Origin: Bolinopsis microptera
Taxonomy: Eukaryota; Ctenophora; Tentaculata; Lobata; Bolinopsidae
Length of the DNA: 64,000 nt
Assembly: GCF_026151205.1 (NCBI RefSeq)
Contig: NC_087076.1
Coordinates: 10,454,902 to 10,518,901, forward strand
Direction of reading: 5' to 3'
Shown here in pieces: positions 1-11,183 of the stretch (the first letter of the stretch is position 1; every line of letters starts with the position of its first letter). The translations under genes and the position numbers were made by a program. Under the pieces are notes generated by a model. The model was given only the letters and a program-made list of their open reading frames with translations. It searched no databases and was not told the origin of the DNA.

Positions 1-600
1 TCGGAAAAATCGGGAAAATTTAAATCTTCCCTCTGAGGTTTCTAGGCGATATAGGTAGCTATTTCTGTACTTAAATATGACAAGAAATCGATTGGTGGTG
101 GTCCCAGAACCCCAAAACGGTATCTTGTTCCAAACAAGAATCGTTTCGTCCGAAAAACAACACAATGTCGTACCAACTCTTGTTTGACAGAAACATCCAC
201 CCCGGTCCACAATTGAAAGAGGTACGGTTGGTAATAACAATCGTAACAAATAGCGAACGCTTTAGTAACTTTTGATTTAAATTGTCTCCACAATTTGTAA
301 CAGGCTATCTGCAGAAATGGGTAGCACGGTTAATGACTATGGTCCTTTCTCAAACTTCCAATCCTCAGTTAGATACAAAGAATAGTCTACACAATTTTCA
401 ATAACATTAAAAGGGATGAAAATCACTTTATTTATCAAAATCTTTATTTATCATGTAACAACTTTTCCATAGTACTGGAGAGTAAAACTCTGTTAAACAA
501 AAAAATTCTCGGGCACATTTTGAGTCAGTAACAGTAACATGTCAATATGTTACAGACTCAAATGCGTTTAAAAACATTTTAGTAACAATAAATTGTGTAA
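1..600. other. No supported gene
   Basis: AT-rich sequence with no recognisable gene. The longest open frame, 42-293 on the minus strand (83 codons), matches no family I know and has no splice or codon context. The first bases (TCGGAAAAATCGGGAAAA) resemble the TTTTCCGATTTTTCCG stretch near 4880, so this may be the edge of another dispersed repeat. Confidence 0.4.
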
Positions 601-3262
601 ACTGATGAGGAGGAGGAGAGGACTGAGGAGAAGGAGGACTGAGGAGGACAGAGGAGGAAGACTGAGGAGGACCAGGACGAGCACTAGGAGGATGAGGACG
701 AGGACTAGGAGGATGAGGACGAGGACTAAGGACGATGAGGACGAGGACTAAGGACGAGGAGGAGGACGACTGAGGAGGAGGACTGATTAGGAGGAGGACT
801 GATAGGAAGAGAAGAAGGAGGAGGAGGATGAGGAAGAGAAATGAGGAGGAGGAGGAAAAGGAGGAAGACTGAGGAGAAAGAGGAGGACCGAGGAGACCTG
901 AGGAGGAGGAGGACTGAAGAGGAGAGGGAGGACTGAGGAAGAGGAGCAGGATTGGTGTGGAGGAAGACGAGAAGGAGGAGGACGAGAGCGAGGACGAGGA
1001 GGAAGACTGAGGAGGAGGACTGTTAAAAAGGAGAAGGACGAGGACTGAGGAGGAGGACTGAGGATGAGGAGAAGAAGGACTGGGGGAGGACTAAGGACGA
1101 GGAGGACTGAGGAGGAGGACTGAGGATGAGGAGGAGGAGAAGGAGGACTAGGGAGGACTGAGGAAGAGGAGGACTTAGGGAGGACTGAGGAGGAGGAGGA
1201 CTGAGGAGGATGATGAGGAGGAGGACTGAGGATGAGGAGGAGGAGAAGGAGGACTGGGGGAGGACTGATGAGGAGGAGGACTGGGGGAGGACTGAGGAGC
1301 AGGAGGATGACTTAGGAGTAGGAGGAGAAGGAGGAGAAGGAGGAAAAGGATGAGAGGGAGGAGGAGGACTGAGGAGGAGGAGGAGGACTTAAGAGTAGGA
1401 GGAGAAGAAGGAGAAGGAGGACTGAGGAGGACAGAGGAGGAAGACTGAGGAGGACCAGGACGAGCACTAGGAGGATGAGGACGAGGACTAGGAGGATGAG
1501 GACGAGGACTAAGGACGATGAGGACGAGGACTAAGGACGAGGAGGAGGACGACTGAGGAGGAGGACTGATTAGGAGGAGAAGGAAGAGAAGAAGGAGGAG
1601 GAGGATGAGGAAGAGAAATGAGGAGGAGGAGGAAAAGGAGGAAGACTGAGGAGAAAGAGGAGGACCGAGGAGGCCTGAGGAGGAGGAGGACTGAAGAGGA
1701 GAGGGAGGACTGAGGAAGAGGAGCAGGATTGGTGTGGAGGAAGACGAGAAGGAGGAGGACGAGAGCGAGGACGAGGAGGAAGACTGAGGAGGAGGACTGT
1801 TAAAAAGGAGAAGGACGAGGACTGAGGAGGAGGACTGAGGATGAGGAGAAGAAGGACTGGGGGAGGACTAAGGACGAGGAGGACTGAGGAGGAGGACTGA
1901 GGATGAGGAGGAGGAGAAGGAGGACTAGGGAGGACTGAGGAAGAGGAGGACTTAGGGAGGACTGAGGAGGAGGAGGACTGAGGAGGATGATGAGGAGGAG
2001 GACTGAGGATGAGGAGGAGGAGAAGGAGGACTGGGGGAGGACTGATGAGGAGGAGGACTGGGGGAGGACTGAGGAGCAGGAGGATGACTTAGGAGTAGGA
2101 GGAGAAGGAGGAGAAGGAGGAAAAGGATGAGAGGGAGGAGGAGGACTGAGGAGGAGGAGGAGGACTTAGGAGTAGGAGGAGAAGAAGGAGAAGGAGGACT
2201 GGCGAGGAGGAGGACTGACGAGGAGGAGAAGGACTGCGGAGGAGGAGGAGGACTGAGGAGAAGGAGGAGGAGGAGGACTGACGAGTAGGAGGAAGAGGAG
2301 GACTGAGGAGGAACAAGATGACGACTGAAGAGGATGAGGAGGATGAGAAGGAGGACTGGGGGAGGACTGAGGAAGAGGAGGACTTGGGGAGGAGGATGAG
2401 GACGATGAGACTGATGAGGACTGAGGAGGAAGACTGAGGAGGATGAGGACGAGGACTAAGGACGAGGACTAGGAGGATGAGGACAAGGGCTAATGAAGAG
2501 GAGGAGGACGACTGAGGAGGAGGACTGATTAGGAGGAGAAGGAAGAGGAGAAGGAGGAGGATGAGGAGGAGGACTGAGGAGGAGGAGGAGGATGAGGAGG
2601 ATGAGGACTGAGGAGGAATACTGAAGAGGACGAGGACTAAGGACGAGGAGGAGGCGGAGGACGACTGAGGAGGAGGAATGATTAGGAGGAGAAGAAAGAG
2701 GAGAAGGAGGAGGAGGAGTAGGAGGAGGAGGAGAAGGAGGAGGATTAGGACTGGGGGAGGACTGAGGAGGAGGATAAGGAGGAGGAGGACTAAGGACGAG
2801 GATGAGGACGAGGACGATTATGAGGAGGACAGAGGATGAGGACTGATGAGGAGGAGAAGGAGGAGGAGGATGAGGAGGAGAAAGAGGAGGAGGACTGGGG
2901 GAGGACTCAGGAGGAAGAGGATGATGACTGAGGAGGAGGATGAGGACTGAGGAGGAGGACTCAGGAGGTGGACTCAGGAGGTGGAGGAGGATGAGAAGGA
3001 CTCAGGAGGAGGAGGACGACTATGAGGAGGACTAAGGAGAACTGATGGGGAGGAGAAGGAGGATCAGGAGGAGAAATGAGGATGAGGAGGAGGAGAAGGA
3101 GAAGGAGGAGGACTGGGAGTAGGACTGAGGAGGAGAAGGGGATTGAGGAGGAGGGTGAGGAGGACTGGGGAGAAGGACGAGGACGAGGACGAGGAGTCAG
3201 GAAGAGGACTGAAGAGGACTGAGGAGGAGAAGGACTCAGGAGGAGGAAGACTTAGGAGGAGG
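601..3262. repeat. Purine-rich GGA/GAGGACTGA satellite
   Basis: About 2.65 kb in which the plus strand is nearly all G and A, built from irregular GAGGA, GGACTGA and GGACGA units. It contains a tandem duplication: the block from about 634 to 1405 recurs from about 1410 to 2185 with small indels, an offset of roughly 777-783 bp. Landmark words GACCAGGACGAGCACTAGG (near 670 and 1454) and ATTGGTGTGG (951 and 1728) fix the offset. After about 2190 the pattern goes on without an obvious third copy. Open frames here (2089-2316 minus, start of 3143-3562 plus) are low-complexity by-products, not genes. Such a purine/pyrimidine tract could adopt triplex (H-DNA) structure; that is inference. Confidence 0.93.
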
Positions 3263-3468
3263 AGGACATCTAAATGTTTTGTCTGTTTTTGTCCGCCCTA
3301 CTTTTTGTCCGTTTTGAAAATACAGGGTACCGAACGGACACAAAACATGATCCCCCAGCCAAGCATGTGTTACGATACAAATGTACTTGACTATACATTT
3401 AAGGTGCAGTGTACTAGTGATATTATGGTATGTTTAAAGACCGGACTACAAAATATAACCCTAGTGTT

Positions 3469-4600
3469 CTGCCGTTTTCTCAGAAAAGGCAGTAAGTCCA
3501 ATTTTTCGAAATATGACAATATTGGTATCAAAATTTTCAGTGGAAAATTCTCTACAACATGAGCTACATATTAATGTATAGAAACATTGTTGCATGCAAT
3601 TTCTAAGGAAGTAAGTCCCAGTTGAGAAACATTATGTTCGGTTTTGGCCAATTATTTTCTGAGAGAAGGACGTAAGTCCGGACTTACTGCCTTTTCTGAG
3701 AAAATCTTGAAAATCTTCTGAGATAAGGAAGTAATTCCGTGGACTTACTGCCTTTTCTGAGATAAATTATCTGTGATAGGAAGAAGTAGCTGGACTTACT
3801 TCCTATAAAAGCATGCTAAAAGCGGAATTTTAGAAAGCGATTTCCCAAAAAGAACATAACTTTACTGCCGATTGATATTTTCGCTTGAAATTTTCAGAAT
3901 CGATGTATAATTACATTTAAATTTTACTTAAGTGATCAAAAAAAATTTGATGGCCGATTTTCAAAAACGCCGGATGTATTTTATTTGCAAAACATAAACA
4001 TTGGAGCAGTTATTGAGCTGTTATAATCGCAGAGAATGTTTAGTTTAGGAATATCTTTTAGATCAAGTTCATTTTCATCAAAATATCGATAAGATATCAT
4101 TTAATGCACTGAAATCTTTCAAAATTGGCGAGTTTGCCTAAATAAGGGCATACTACTATTCAAAAACATTTATTATATGATATGGAGCGATTTAGATTTA
4201 CCTAATTGTTTATATTTGACAATATAATCCAAAATACATAGATCCAAACCTCAAAAATTTAGTAAAAAGCTTGGACTTACTTCCTTCTCAGAAAAATATT
4301 GAACAGAGATTTTTCTCAGAAAAGGAAGTAAGTCCAAGTTTTCTCAGAAAAGGCAGTAAGTCCATCCAGTATGAAAAATAAGCTCGATTATTTGGCATAA
4401 AAATGGTTATATCTAAGCTTATGGACGGCTCAAAGCTTTAATTTTTTTGACAAATTAAAATTTGACTAATTATTGATAACTCAACGTGTTTACTTTTGAT
4501 CTTACGCAAAAAGTAAACGGAGAAAAAACCATAAACGCAAAAGTCGCAATATCTCGAAATGGCAAATATGGACTTACTGCCTTTTCTGAGAAAACGGCAG
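3469..4600. mobile_element. 1.13-kb TIR element, copy 1
   Basis: Non-coding DNA transposon or large MITE. The left end starts CTGCCGTTTTCTCAGAAAAG and the right end is its reverse complement (CTTTTCTGAGAAAACGGCAG). It is flanked by a 4-bp target duplication TGTT (3465-3468 and 4601-4604). The interior repeats the motif GGCAGTAAGTCC in both orientations (for example near 3490, 3685, 3745, 4330 and 4350), so the element can fold back on itself. A nearly identical copy lies at 18752-19903 with a different target duplication, TATT. No transposase is encoded. The superfamily is not identified from ends and 4-bp target site alone. Confidence 0.9.
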
Positions 4601-4604
4601 TGTT

Positions 4605-5843
4605 GTACTAATACATAATAACAAGTAACAGGGATAAAATTAATGAGCAGAAACAATCAATCTCACGTCAAGAGGCCAAAGCACTCGGGTCTGGGAGTAC
4701 ATGACAACTCCAACTAGTAGTGAGCATACTAGCCCCTGCAGTGGAAAAACACATAAAACATACTATTGGAATGTCCAATTAGTTCGTTTTCTCATAACAA
4801 TATAGCATATTTAGGGGTTTTTTATCACTTCCTCACTTCTGAGAGGTTTTAGAGATCGATTCTCTAAAATTTCTCAATTTTCCGATTTTTCCGATTCCGA
4901 TTTTGGCCTCATCAACCCTCATATCGGACATCGGGTTGGACCCCCCCCCCCCCCCCCCCCCCCCCTATACTTAATTAAGTAAATGGTTAGGACAGGTAGT
5001 GAATTAAGCATATAAGGACATCATATTCATGTCCAATATACAATTTACAAACTATATAAAACAAAATTAATTTAAACGAATCTTTTTTTTCATTTTTTGT
5101 TTTTAGATTTTTAGATAGGATATTAAGATTGATTTATTAAACAGCAAGTAATGATTATGAAGTCACAGGAGGGTTTAAGGAAAAAGTTAATTATGGTGAG
5201 TAGTCATGTCTTTTAAAAAGTTATCAAAAGTCAACAAAAATACATTTTAAGACAGCTGAAACACGAAATCATTTAAAAAAGGTGAAGTCATTTAAAATAA
5301 AAAATAACTATCATGTATCCAATATCCATAGCGTGGTAATAAAGAAAAGATCTTTCAAATTCAGTCATTTTTTGTTTAGCAACATGTAAATAGTTAGGAC
5401 AGCAAAGTGAATGAAGCAGAAGCGAACGGCATCATGTCCAATAAATAATTTGCAAACCGAATCTTTTAAGATATTTTATTATCATTGATTCATCACTCAA
5501 AAAGTCAGCAAAACGTTCAAGAAAAATTTTAATCACGGGTAAAAAAATCATCAACAGTATGGTAAAAATTCGTCTCAAAAGCTGTGAAATTTAAAACAAA
5601 AATAAAATAATTTGTAAGAAAGCTGAAATCATTTGGAAGGTGTTCAATCATTTGAAAATCAAAAATAACTTTAAAAACCATATTGTAGAAATAACAAAAA
5701 TCCTAATGTCAAATAATTAAATAAGGAATAAGGAATATTGTGACTGTCCTTCCAATCAAGTTCTTCTAGAAGAGCACAACATTGTACACAATAAAGTACA
5801 CTTTTTACATGTACATAATATTATGTAAAAGGTCCTGTAAAAG
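4605..5843. other. Intergenic, AT-rich, with a C25 run
   Basis: No gene seen. A homopolymer of 25 C lies at 4941-4965 next to a TTTTCCGATTTTTCCG word. From about 5400 to 5840 the AT-rich sequence is probably the 3' flank of the GPCR gene that ends at 5844. Confidence 0.5.
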
Positions 5844-6932
5844 TCACTCCATATCACTTGAATCCATAGTTGCAGAATATAGAGCTTCACGGCCTATAGT
5901 TCCCTTGCTGCCAGCCTTGCAGAATATTTTATTTATCTCCGGTTGAGGTGATTGAGGCGAACTTAACAGCCGCTGTTGTGATGAACGCGAGCGGGAGCTT
6001 CTTCTCCAAGTAGTCAGTTGCTCCCAGAGGCTGCCAGGATGTAGCTCTCTGATAGTTTCCTTACTAACAAAGTACATCATTGCATTGGCAAAACCCCAGA
6101 GAGGGTATATCGTGCAGTGCATCATGTACAAGCCAAAAATTGGATTCTCCTTGTCAATCGCGTTTTGAATACGGTTGGCAGAAACGGGAATAACTAGAAT
6201 CATGTTCACAAGAGGATAGCACAGCAGAGGATAAACTTGCTTTTTGTACTGCCTGATCTTTAGTAGAACTGCAGGGCTATCTTCACTAGTGGTTTCGATT
6301 CTTTGTAGGTGTCTGCGCACTTTGACAATCACAATTACGAAACATACAAACTCAACCACTATAAAGGAGAGCATCCAAAGGTAAAGACAAAACAGCCTTA
6401 GCAAATTCTCGTATCCAGAATCTGCTTTGATCCAGCACCAATCCCCCGCATAACCATAGTGACTGTTTTCACCAATGAAGGGAAAAACACTGATTAAAAG
6501 CGGCACAATGCAAGCGAGCGATAAGAAAACATGTTCCATGTTTCTTGGTCTCCTTTCATTGATTGTAAACACCAGTAGATGGATGACAATGAAGAGAATC
6601 AGCAGCCTCTGAGCAAGTGTACATGTATTGACAAGGTATCCTGTTATCTGACAGTACCGACTGGTGTCATCCAGCCGATGAGGGTAAACATAGATCAGGG
6701 ACAGAACAATTGATGGCAGAAGTACATACACTATCATTCTGTGAGTAAAATTCCGGTATTTTTTGTAGATCACTATCACGAAGAGCACCAGGCAACAGCC
6801 GGCAATGGACAAAGAGGCAGCAACAGTCCTTCCGTAGAAGATAGCAAAACACCAGTAGTCACTGTTATGGGCAGGGTTTGTTGTGTTGGTGCAGTTTGTG
6901 AGCCAGGTTGCAGACCTTCCAATTTCAGCCAT
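5844..6932 (-). CDS. cAMP-receptor-like 7TM receptor 1
   Basis: Seven-transmembrane receptor of the cAMP-receptor-like group (Dicty_CAR / GPR157 relatives), expected in the plasma membrane. TM1 follows FYGRTVAASLSIAGCC. The extracellular loop 2 signature GDWCWIKADSGYENLLRL carries the Cys that should pair with the Cys before TM3 (RYCQITGYLVN). TM6 contains YPLVNMILVIPVSANRIQN and TM7 IYPLWGFANAMMYF. The frame is open to 6998, but alignment with the two downstream paralogues puts the start at the ATG at 6932 (MAEIGRSATWL, 362 aa). Just upstream, TTTCAATCCAAAACAG looks like a splice acceptor, so a 5' UTR intron is likely. The tail ends ALYSATMDSSDME, shared with the paralogues. It is the most diverged member of the three-gene minus-strand array. 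Ligand unknown. Confidence 0.85.
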   Translation of the reverse strand: MAEIGRSATWLTNCTNTTNPAHNSDYWCFAIFYGRTVAASLSIAGCCLVLFVIVIYKKYRNFTHRMIVYVLLPSIVLSLIYVYPHRLDDTSRYCQITGYLVNTCTLAQRLLILFIVIHLLVFTINERRPRNMEHVFLSLACIVPLLISVFPFIGENSHYGYAGDWCWIKADSGYENLLRLFCLYLWMLSFIVVEFVCFVIVIVKVRRHLQRIETTSEDSPAVLLKIRQYKKQVYPLLCYPLVNMILVIPVSANRIQNAIDKENPIFGLYMMHCTIYPLWGFANAMMYFVSKETIRELHPGSLWEQLTTWRRSSRSRSSQQRLLSSPQSPQPEINKIFCKAGSKGTIGREALYSATMDSSDME

Positions 6933-7174
6933 GCTAACACTAGTAGTCCTGTTTTGGATTGAAATTAAAAAAGCATGAAGTAAGAAGAGAGCAAACAAAC
7001 CTATGAGTCCATTTAACTTAATATTATGTTATTCTGATATTTATGTAAAGTTCAAGTGATCTTGTCTCTGCATTTTGTTTGGTTTGTGGTACTTCATTTT
7101 GTGAGTAAAACGAAAGGTATTTTGTTACTACAAAAGTAATTAATAATCATTTAAGATCATGATAGACTAATCTT

Positions 7175-9310
7175 CAAGTTCAATGACAGATCACTGATGT
7201 TCCAAAAAGTTGATGTTACATGTCAATCCTTACTCAAGTTTCTCAAACTCTTGTTCACATTTAAACTTTAAATTACGAACATAAGTGATAAAGGTTCTTA
7301 ACAGCCACTGGTAGGGCATTCCAATAAGATAAGCTTTTAATGTTGCACTTAATCTTTGATATAAGTACAATAATAATATTTATACCTGATGTAAAATTCA
7401 GAATTTTCAGCCTGCTTCTGTATGTGTGATAATACCAAACAAAATTAATTTACAGATTTTATTTAACATGCAAAGTTAAAGTTCACATTATATAATAAAA
7501 TCATCATGTAAAATATTATCCGACACAAAAAATATGAATTTAGAAATCAAACAAAAAGTGTAAAAATGTGAAAATCAAGTAAAAAACTCTACATACAAAA
7601 AATCATGACATTAAGAAATAATATAAGTTTGGTGTGATACACTCAAGCATATTATGAAGATATAAAGGTTTTGCTTGATCACAACATCTGATCACAATAA
7701 TTAGTATCACAACATCTGATCACAATAATTAGTAAATGTTAAAACTTAATACAATATCAAGTCTATATCAATAAATGAAAATTTTATTAAGAATGCAATA
7801 CATACTCCATGAAGAGGTGCCTGTATTTTAATTATGATTTTCATACAGATAATATTGATAAATAAAAGCGAACAAAATCAATAATAGCCTTAACATGTAC
7901 TATGGTATAATATGTATAGAATCGTATGATCTAGCACTTAGCAGTACTTATTGAATGATAAAAATCAAGAAGTTAAGTGACTGGGGCTAGGAGTTCCCAA
8001 CTTCATTCCATGTCACTCTCAGAGTCCATCGTCGCAGAATACAGAGCAGCAGGATTGGTTACAGCACCACCAGCATAGGCGAGGTCAACGTCAGGGGCTT
8101 GATTATTTGGAGCACTAGATATTTGACGTTTTTGGGACGAACTCCTTCTCCAAGAGATAATACCTTCCCAGACATTGTAGGGATGCAGTTGCAGGAGGGT
8201 TTCTTTGTTCATGAAGTACATCATTGCATTGCAGAAGCCCCACAGGGGATAAACAATTGAGTGGCACAAGAACAGCCCAAATACAGGGTGTCCTTCATTG
8301 ACCCAGTTTTGTATGCGATTTGCAGTGACCGGGATAGCTAGAATAAAATTCACTAGCGGGTAGAGCATCAGTGGATAAATGTACTTCTTGAAGCGCCTCT
8401 TTGTTTCTTCTACTTCTGGATTGGACACCGATGTTCCTTGAAAACGTCTGAGCTGCCTTCTAACACGAACTACCACAAGGGCAAAACAAACAATTTCAAT
8501 TAAAACACAACACCAAACCCAGATGTAGAAACAACCAAACCTTAGCTCATTTTCGTAGTGTGTTACACCTTTAATCCAGCACCATACTCCCGCAGAACCA
8601 TAATGATGACCAGGAATAGGTATGATACTGAAGCAAAATGACAATCCCCAGGTTACAACGTGAAATAGAAGCTCCAAGCACTTGGGCCTATTCTGATTGA
8701 ATGTGAAGACCAGCAAATGAACTACAATGCAAAGAATGATAAGCCTCTGAGAGAGTAGGCCCCAATTCATGAAGAATCCAGCAACTTCACAGGAAATAGT
8801 GCTATCACTAATATATGGGTACACTGAAACGGCAGAGATAACAAATGTAGGAAGTAACAGATACATTACCAGCCTTTGGGTGAACCGAGTGTATTTTTTA
8901 TATACTACTATGATAAATAGCACTAAGAAACACCCCAGTGCTGAGAGGGCAGCTGAAGTTGTTCTGGCATAAAAAATTGCTCTGCATTTTGGATCGCTGC
9001 TGTGAGCTTGATTTACTCCTTCTTTTTCACAATCAATGAGCCAATTGTGTGGAGCTTCAGTTCCTTTCATGTCATTAACAAATCTGCATTGGAGTTACTG
9101 TGAATCACCTACAGACACTGACTGTAATATTAATGTATACTGGTATTTTATTTTAATACTGCATTAAATAAACTTAAACAATTTAAAGATTAGGGGTCGT
9201 TCACATTATGTAATCACTGAGGGGGAGAGAGGGGGTTTATAAATGATAACGCTATTGTAATTTTAGCAAAATAGCCATTCATGTTACATTTAAACTGATT
9301 ACGGAGGGGG
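7175..9310. repeat. Segmental duplication unit A (with GPCR 2)
   Basis: The sequence from about 7175 (CAAGTTCAATGACAGATCAC) through GPCR 2 to about 9310 recurs, with insertions, from about 10545 to 15860. Matching landmarks are: 7175-7260 with 10545-10630; 7400-7500 with 11165-11185 plus 11512-11600; 7500-8000 with 14170-14550; GPCR 2 with GPCR 3; and the GTTCACAT MITE at 9191 with that at 15706. This copy lacks the transposons found in unit B and so supplies their empty sites. The spacer 6999-8002 has no gene. Confidence 0.85.
8003..9070 (-). CDS. cAMP-receptor-like 7TM receptor 2
   Basis: 355-aa seven-transmembrane receptor of the cAMP-receptor-like/GPR157-like group. It shows the AGVWCWIKGVTHYENELR loop-2 motif, a Cys before TM3 (ISCEVAGFFMNWG), YPLVNFILAIPVTANRIQN in TM6 and YPLWGFCNAMMYFMN in TM7. 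The cytoplasmic tail is basic (SWRRSSSQKRQ) and ends ALYSATMDSESDME. The start ATG at 9070 lies 12 bp after TGCAG, a plausible splice acceptor, so a 5' UTR exon probably lies upstream. By eye about 30 of 355 residues differ from receptor 3. Intronless across the 7TM region. Ligand and G protein are not predictable. Confidence 0.88.
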   Translation of the reverse strand: MKGTEAPHNWLIDCEKEGVNQAHSSDPKCRAIFYARTTSAALSALGCFLVLFIIVVYKKYTRFTQRLVMYLLLPTFVISAVSVYPYISDSTISCEVAGFFMNWGLLSQRLIILCIVVHLLVFTFNQNRPKCLELLFHVVTWGLSFCFSIIPIPGHHYGSAGVWCWIKGVTHYENELRFGCFYIWVWCCVLIEIVCFALVVVRVRRQLRRFQGTSVSNPEVEETKRRFKKYIYPLMLYPLVNFILAIPVTANRIQNWVNEGHPVFGLFLCHSIVYPLWGFCNAMMYFMNKETLLQLHPYNVWEGIISWRRSSSQKRQISSAPNNQAPDVDLAYAGGAVTNPAALYSATMDSESDME

Positions 9311-9322
9311 CTGGCCAATAAG
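9191..9322. mobile_element. GTTCACAT-type MITE (truncated)
   Basis: Short non-coding repeat starting GGGGTCGTTCACATTATGTA and containing the GGGGGAGAGAGGGGGTTTAT core and TGGCCAATAAG near its end. The same family occurs at 15706-15879, where both ends are visible (GTTCACAT... on the left and the inverted ATTACGTAATATTATGTGAGC on the right). Fragments lie at 9321-9345 plus 10228-10310 and at about 18468-18520. Here the right terminus is replaced by the start of another copy at 9321. Confidence 0.7.
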
Positions 9323-9345
9323 GGGTCGTTCACATATATTACATA

Positions 9346-10227
9346 CCTTACTCGGGAATATTATAGCGGGTTAATTTATGACTGGGAAAATTAATAACCG
9401 GGAAAAATATGGCGGAATTTCCCAAAACCCGCCAAATTATCCCGGTCATGTATTTACCGGTGGCCGACCTTTCAAGTTTTTTTTCAGAGGTCAACAAATT
9501 TTCAACCGAAATTTCTGTTTTTGTTACTTGTTAAAGAAGTTATTTCAATTTACAGTTACTGATATTACTCAGAAATAGAAAAAAAGACACGTCTAGTATT
9601 TAAAGGAAAATAAATCTATAGCAATAATAAGTCAAATCTTCATTAAAGCGTATTCTCATTCTCATTATCGCTAATGTCCCCTCCATTATCATTATTGATA
9701 TCCCCCTGCTGCTGACCGTCAAATTCGAAGTTGTATTGTTGTCTTAACAAGACTTTCATTTTGTCCGCTAATGGGGCTACTGCTCTGAAGGTCAGCCGGA
9801 GCTTAATTTCCTGCCCACCGCTTGGTATTGGGGAACGTCTTGGCTTTGCATCTTCAACTGCTCCAGTAATCAATCCACCGTGGACCATGAAATAGTGGCA
9901 CAGTTTACTCACTTCAAGTTCATGGGCAAGAAAAGTGAGAATCACGGTCCACCCTGAAATCTGATTTCTATAACCAAATTGTGATTTTTATAACGAAATT
10001 ATGGTAGCAACCGCCAATAAAGTTACAGCCCTCCATCCACTGCGTCAAAAGTCTTCTCTAGCACATATGAGACTTCAGGTAAAATATGATGATCACCACC
10101 CCCTTGGAACCCCATAATCTGAGTCGGCGGGTTTTTTTATGACTGGTAAAATGTTTGACCGGGAAAAATATGGCGGAATCTTCCAAAACCCACCACTTTA
10201 TCCCGGTTATAATAATCCCGAGTAAGG
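9346..10227. mobile_element. TA-flanked TIR element, copy 1 (Tc1/mariner-like)
   Basis: 882-bp element with ends CCTTACTCGGGAATATTATA and the inverted TAATAATCCCGAGTAAGG, flanked on both sides by TA, the target of the Tc1/mariner group. It sits inside another GTTCACAT MITE: TTCACATATATTACA precedes it, and after the right-hand TA the MITE continues as ATCAGCCGAGGGGG. A sister copy is at 11605-12481. No transposase is present, so it is non-autonomous. It carries a 100-codon minus-strand open frame, listed separately. Confidence 0.85.
9643..9945 (-). CDS. Open frame carried by TIR element, copy 1
   Basis: A 100-codon open frame inside the TA-flanked element. The product has a mixed N-terminal part (CHYFMVHGGLITGAVEDAKP, then KLRLTFRAVAPLADKM) and an acidic Asn/Asp/Glu-rich end (GDINNDNGGDISDNENEN). 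The sister element at 11605-12481 keeps the same frame open with few changes. I do not recognise the domain. It could be a captured host exon or the relic of an element-encoded protein. No promoter or splice sites were identified. Confidence 0.35.
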   Translation of the reverse strand: MILTFLAHELEVSKLCHYFMVHGGLITGAVEDAKPRRSPIPSGGQEIKLRLTFRAVAPLADKMKVLLRQQYNFEFDGQQQGDINNDNGGDISDNENENTL

Positions 10228-10544
10228 TAATCAGCCGAGGGGGAGGGGTTCCCAAATGATTACAGTTGATTACGGGGGGGGGGGGGGGTTGGCTGTTGAT
10301 GACGTAATCAAAATTTTCTTTTTTACCCTCTAGAATAATAACAATTTGACAATATTTTAATTCAAATTCCACTCAATTTCACTCTGATAGTGATCAAATT
10401 TAGGAATGGATCGGGTATCTGGCTGCTAAAGTAAGTAGTTAGGAAGGTGCTTGACCCGATATCATAGCATTTAACAATGATTTCGGCTCATAATGATCGG
10501 GGTAGCATGAAACGTAGAGAAAAGTGTTTTCCAGGGAAAAAACT
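10228..10544. other. MITE remainder, poly-G and unique DNA
   Basis: From 10228 the interrupted GTTCACAT MITE resumes (GGGGGAGGGGTTCCCAAATG) with a G-homopolymer near 10276-10288 and ends near 10310 with GACGTAATCA. The rest to 10544 has no gene. Confidence 0.55.
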
Positions 10545-10779
10545 TCAAGTTCAATGACAGATCACAGATGTTCCAAAAAAGTTGATGTTACATGTCAAAC
10601 CATACTCCAGTTTCTCAAACTCTAATTTACATAGAAACCGCTAAGAAAAATGCCAGGAAATTTTTACAAATTCACAAAAATGTATCATTAGTTTAATCTC
10701 AATAAATCAGACATTTCAAATTTGGACCAAAAGCCCTAGTATATCTTCTATATGTATTCTATGCTGAATATGGATGAAA

Positions 10780-10853
10780 GGGGGGGCTCATGTTTTTTGG
10801 ACTGCACAGACAAAAACGGGCACAAAACATGAGCCCCCCCCCCCCCCCCCCCC
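10780..10853. repeat. Foldback GGGGGGCTCATGTTTT repeat
   Basis: Short inverted repeat: GGGGGGCTCATGTTTT on the left and AAAACATGAGCCCCCC on the right, followed by a C run of more than 20. The internal word ACAAAAACGGGCACAAAACAT resembles sequence near 3280-3350 (GGACACAAAACATGATCCCCC), so this is a dispersed MITE-like family. Confidence 0.6.
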
Positions 10854-11183
10854 ATGAAACCACAGATAATCAATTTAATCATAATGGTTACTCTAGTTCT
10901 CCAAATAGGTATCTCCTCCAATTCTACTTGTCAGACACTTTCCAATGATTTTGATCATAACACATTAATTTTAGATACAATTCTTCTTAAAATGTTATAG
11001 ATTTATCTTTAAATTATTAACACTCTTTGATATAATAATATTTATACCTGATATACTTATATGGAAAATATTGCAGCTATATTTATATTCTACTAAACCA
11101 CTGAATATTTTAAAGGTTTCCATAAAATGTCGACAGATTCTTCTTTCAACTAACATAGTCAAATTCAGAATTTTCAGCCTGCT

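Noticed and set aside
2089-2316. Ser/Pro/Leu-rich open frame on the minus strand
   Set aside because: It is a direct translation of the purine/pyrimidine satellite and has no other support.
3143-3562. 139-codon plus-strand frame
   Set aside because: It starts in the satellite and ends inside the 1.1-kb TIR element; it crosses repeat boundaries.
6667-6962. Overlapping frames across the receptor 1 gene on both strands
   Set aside because: They are shadows of the receptor coding sequence.
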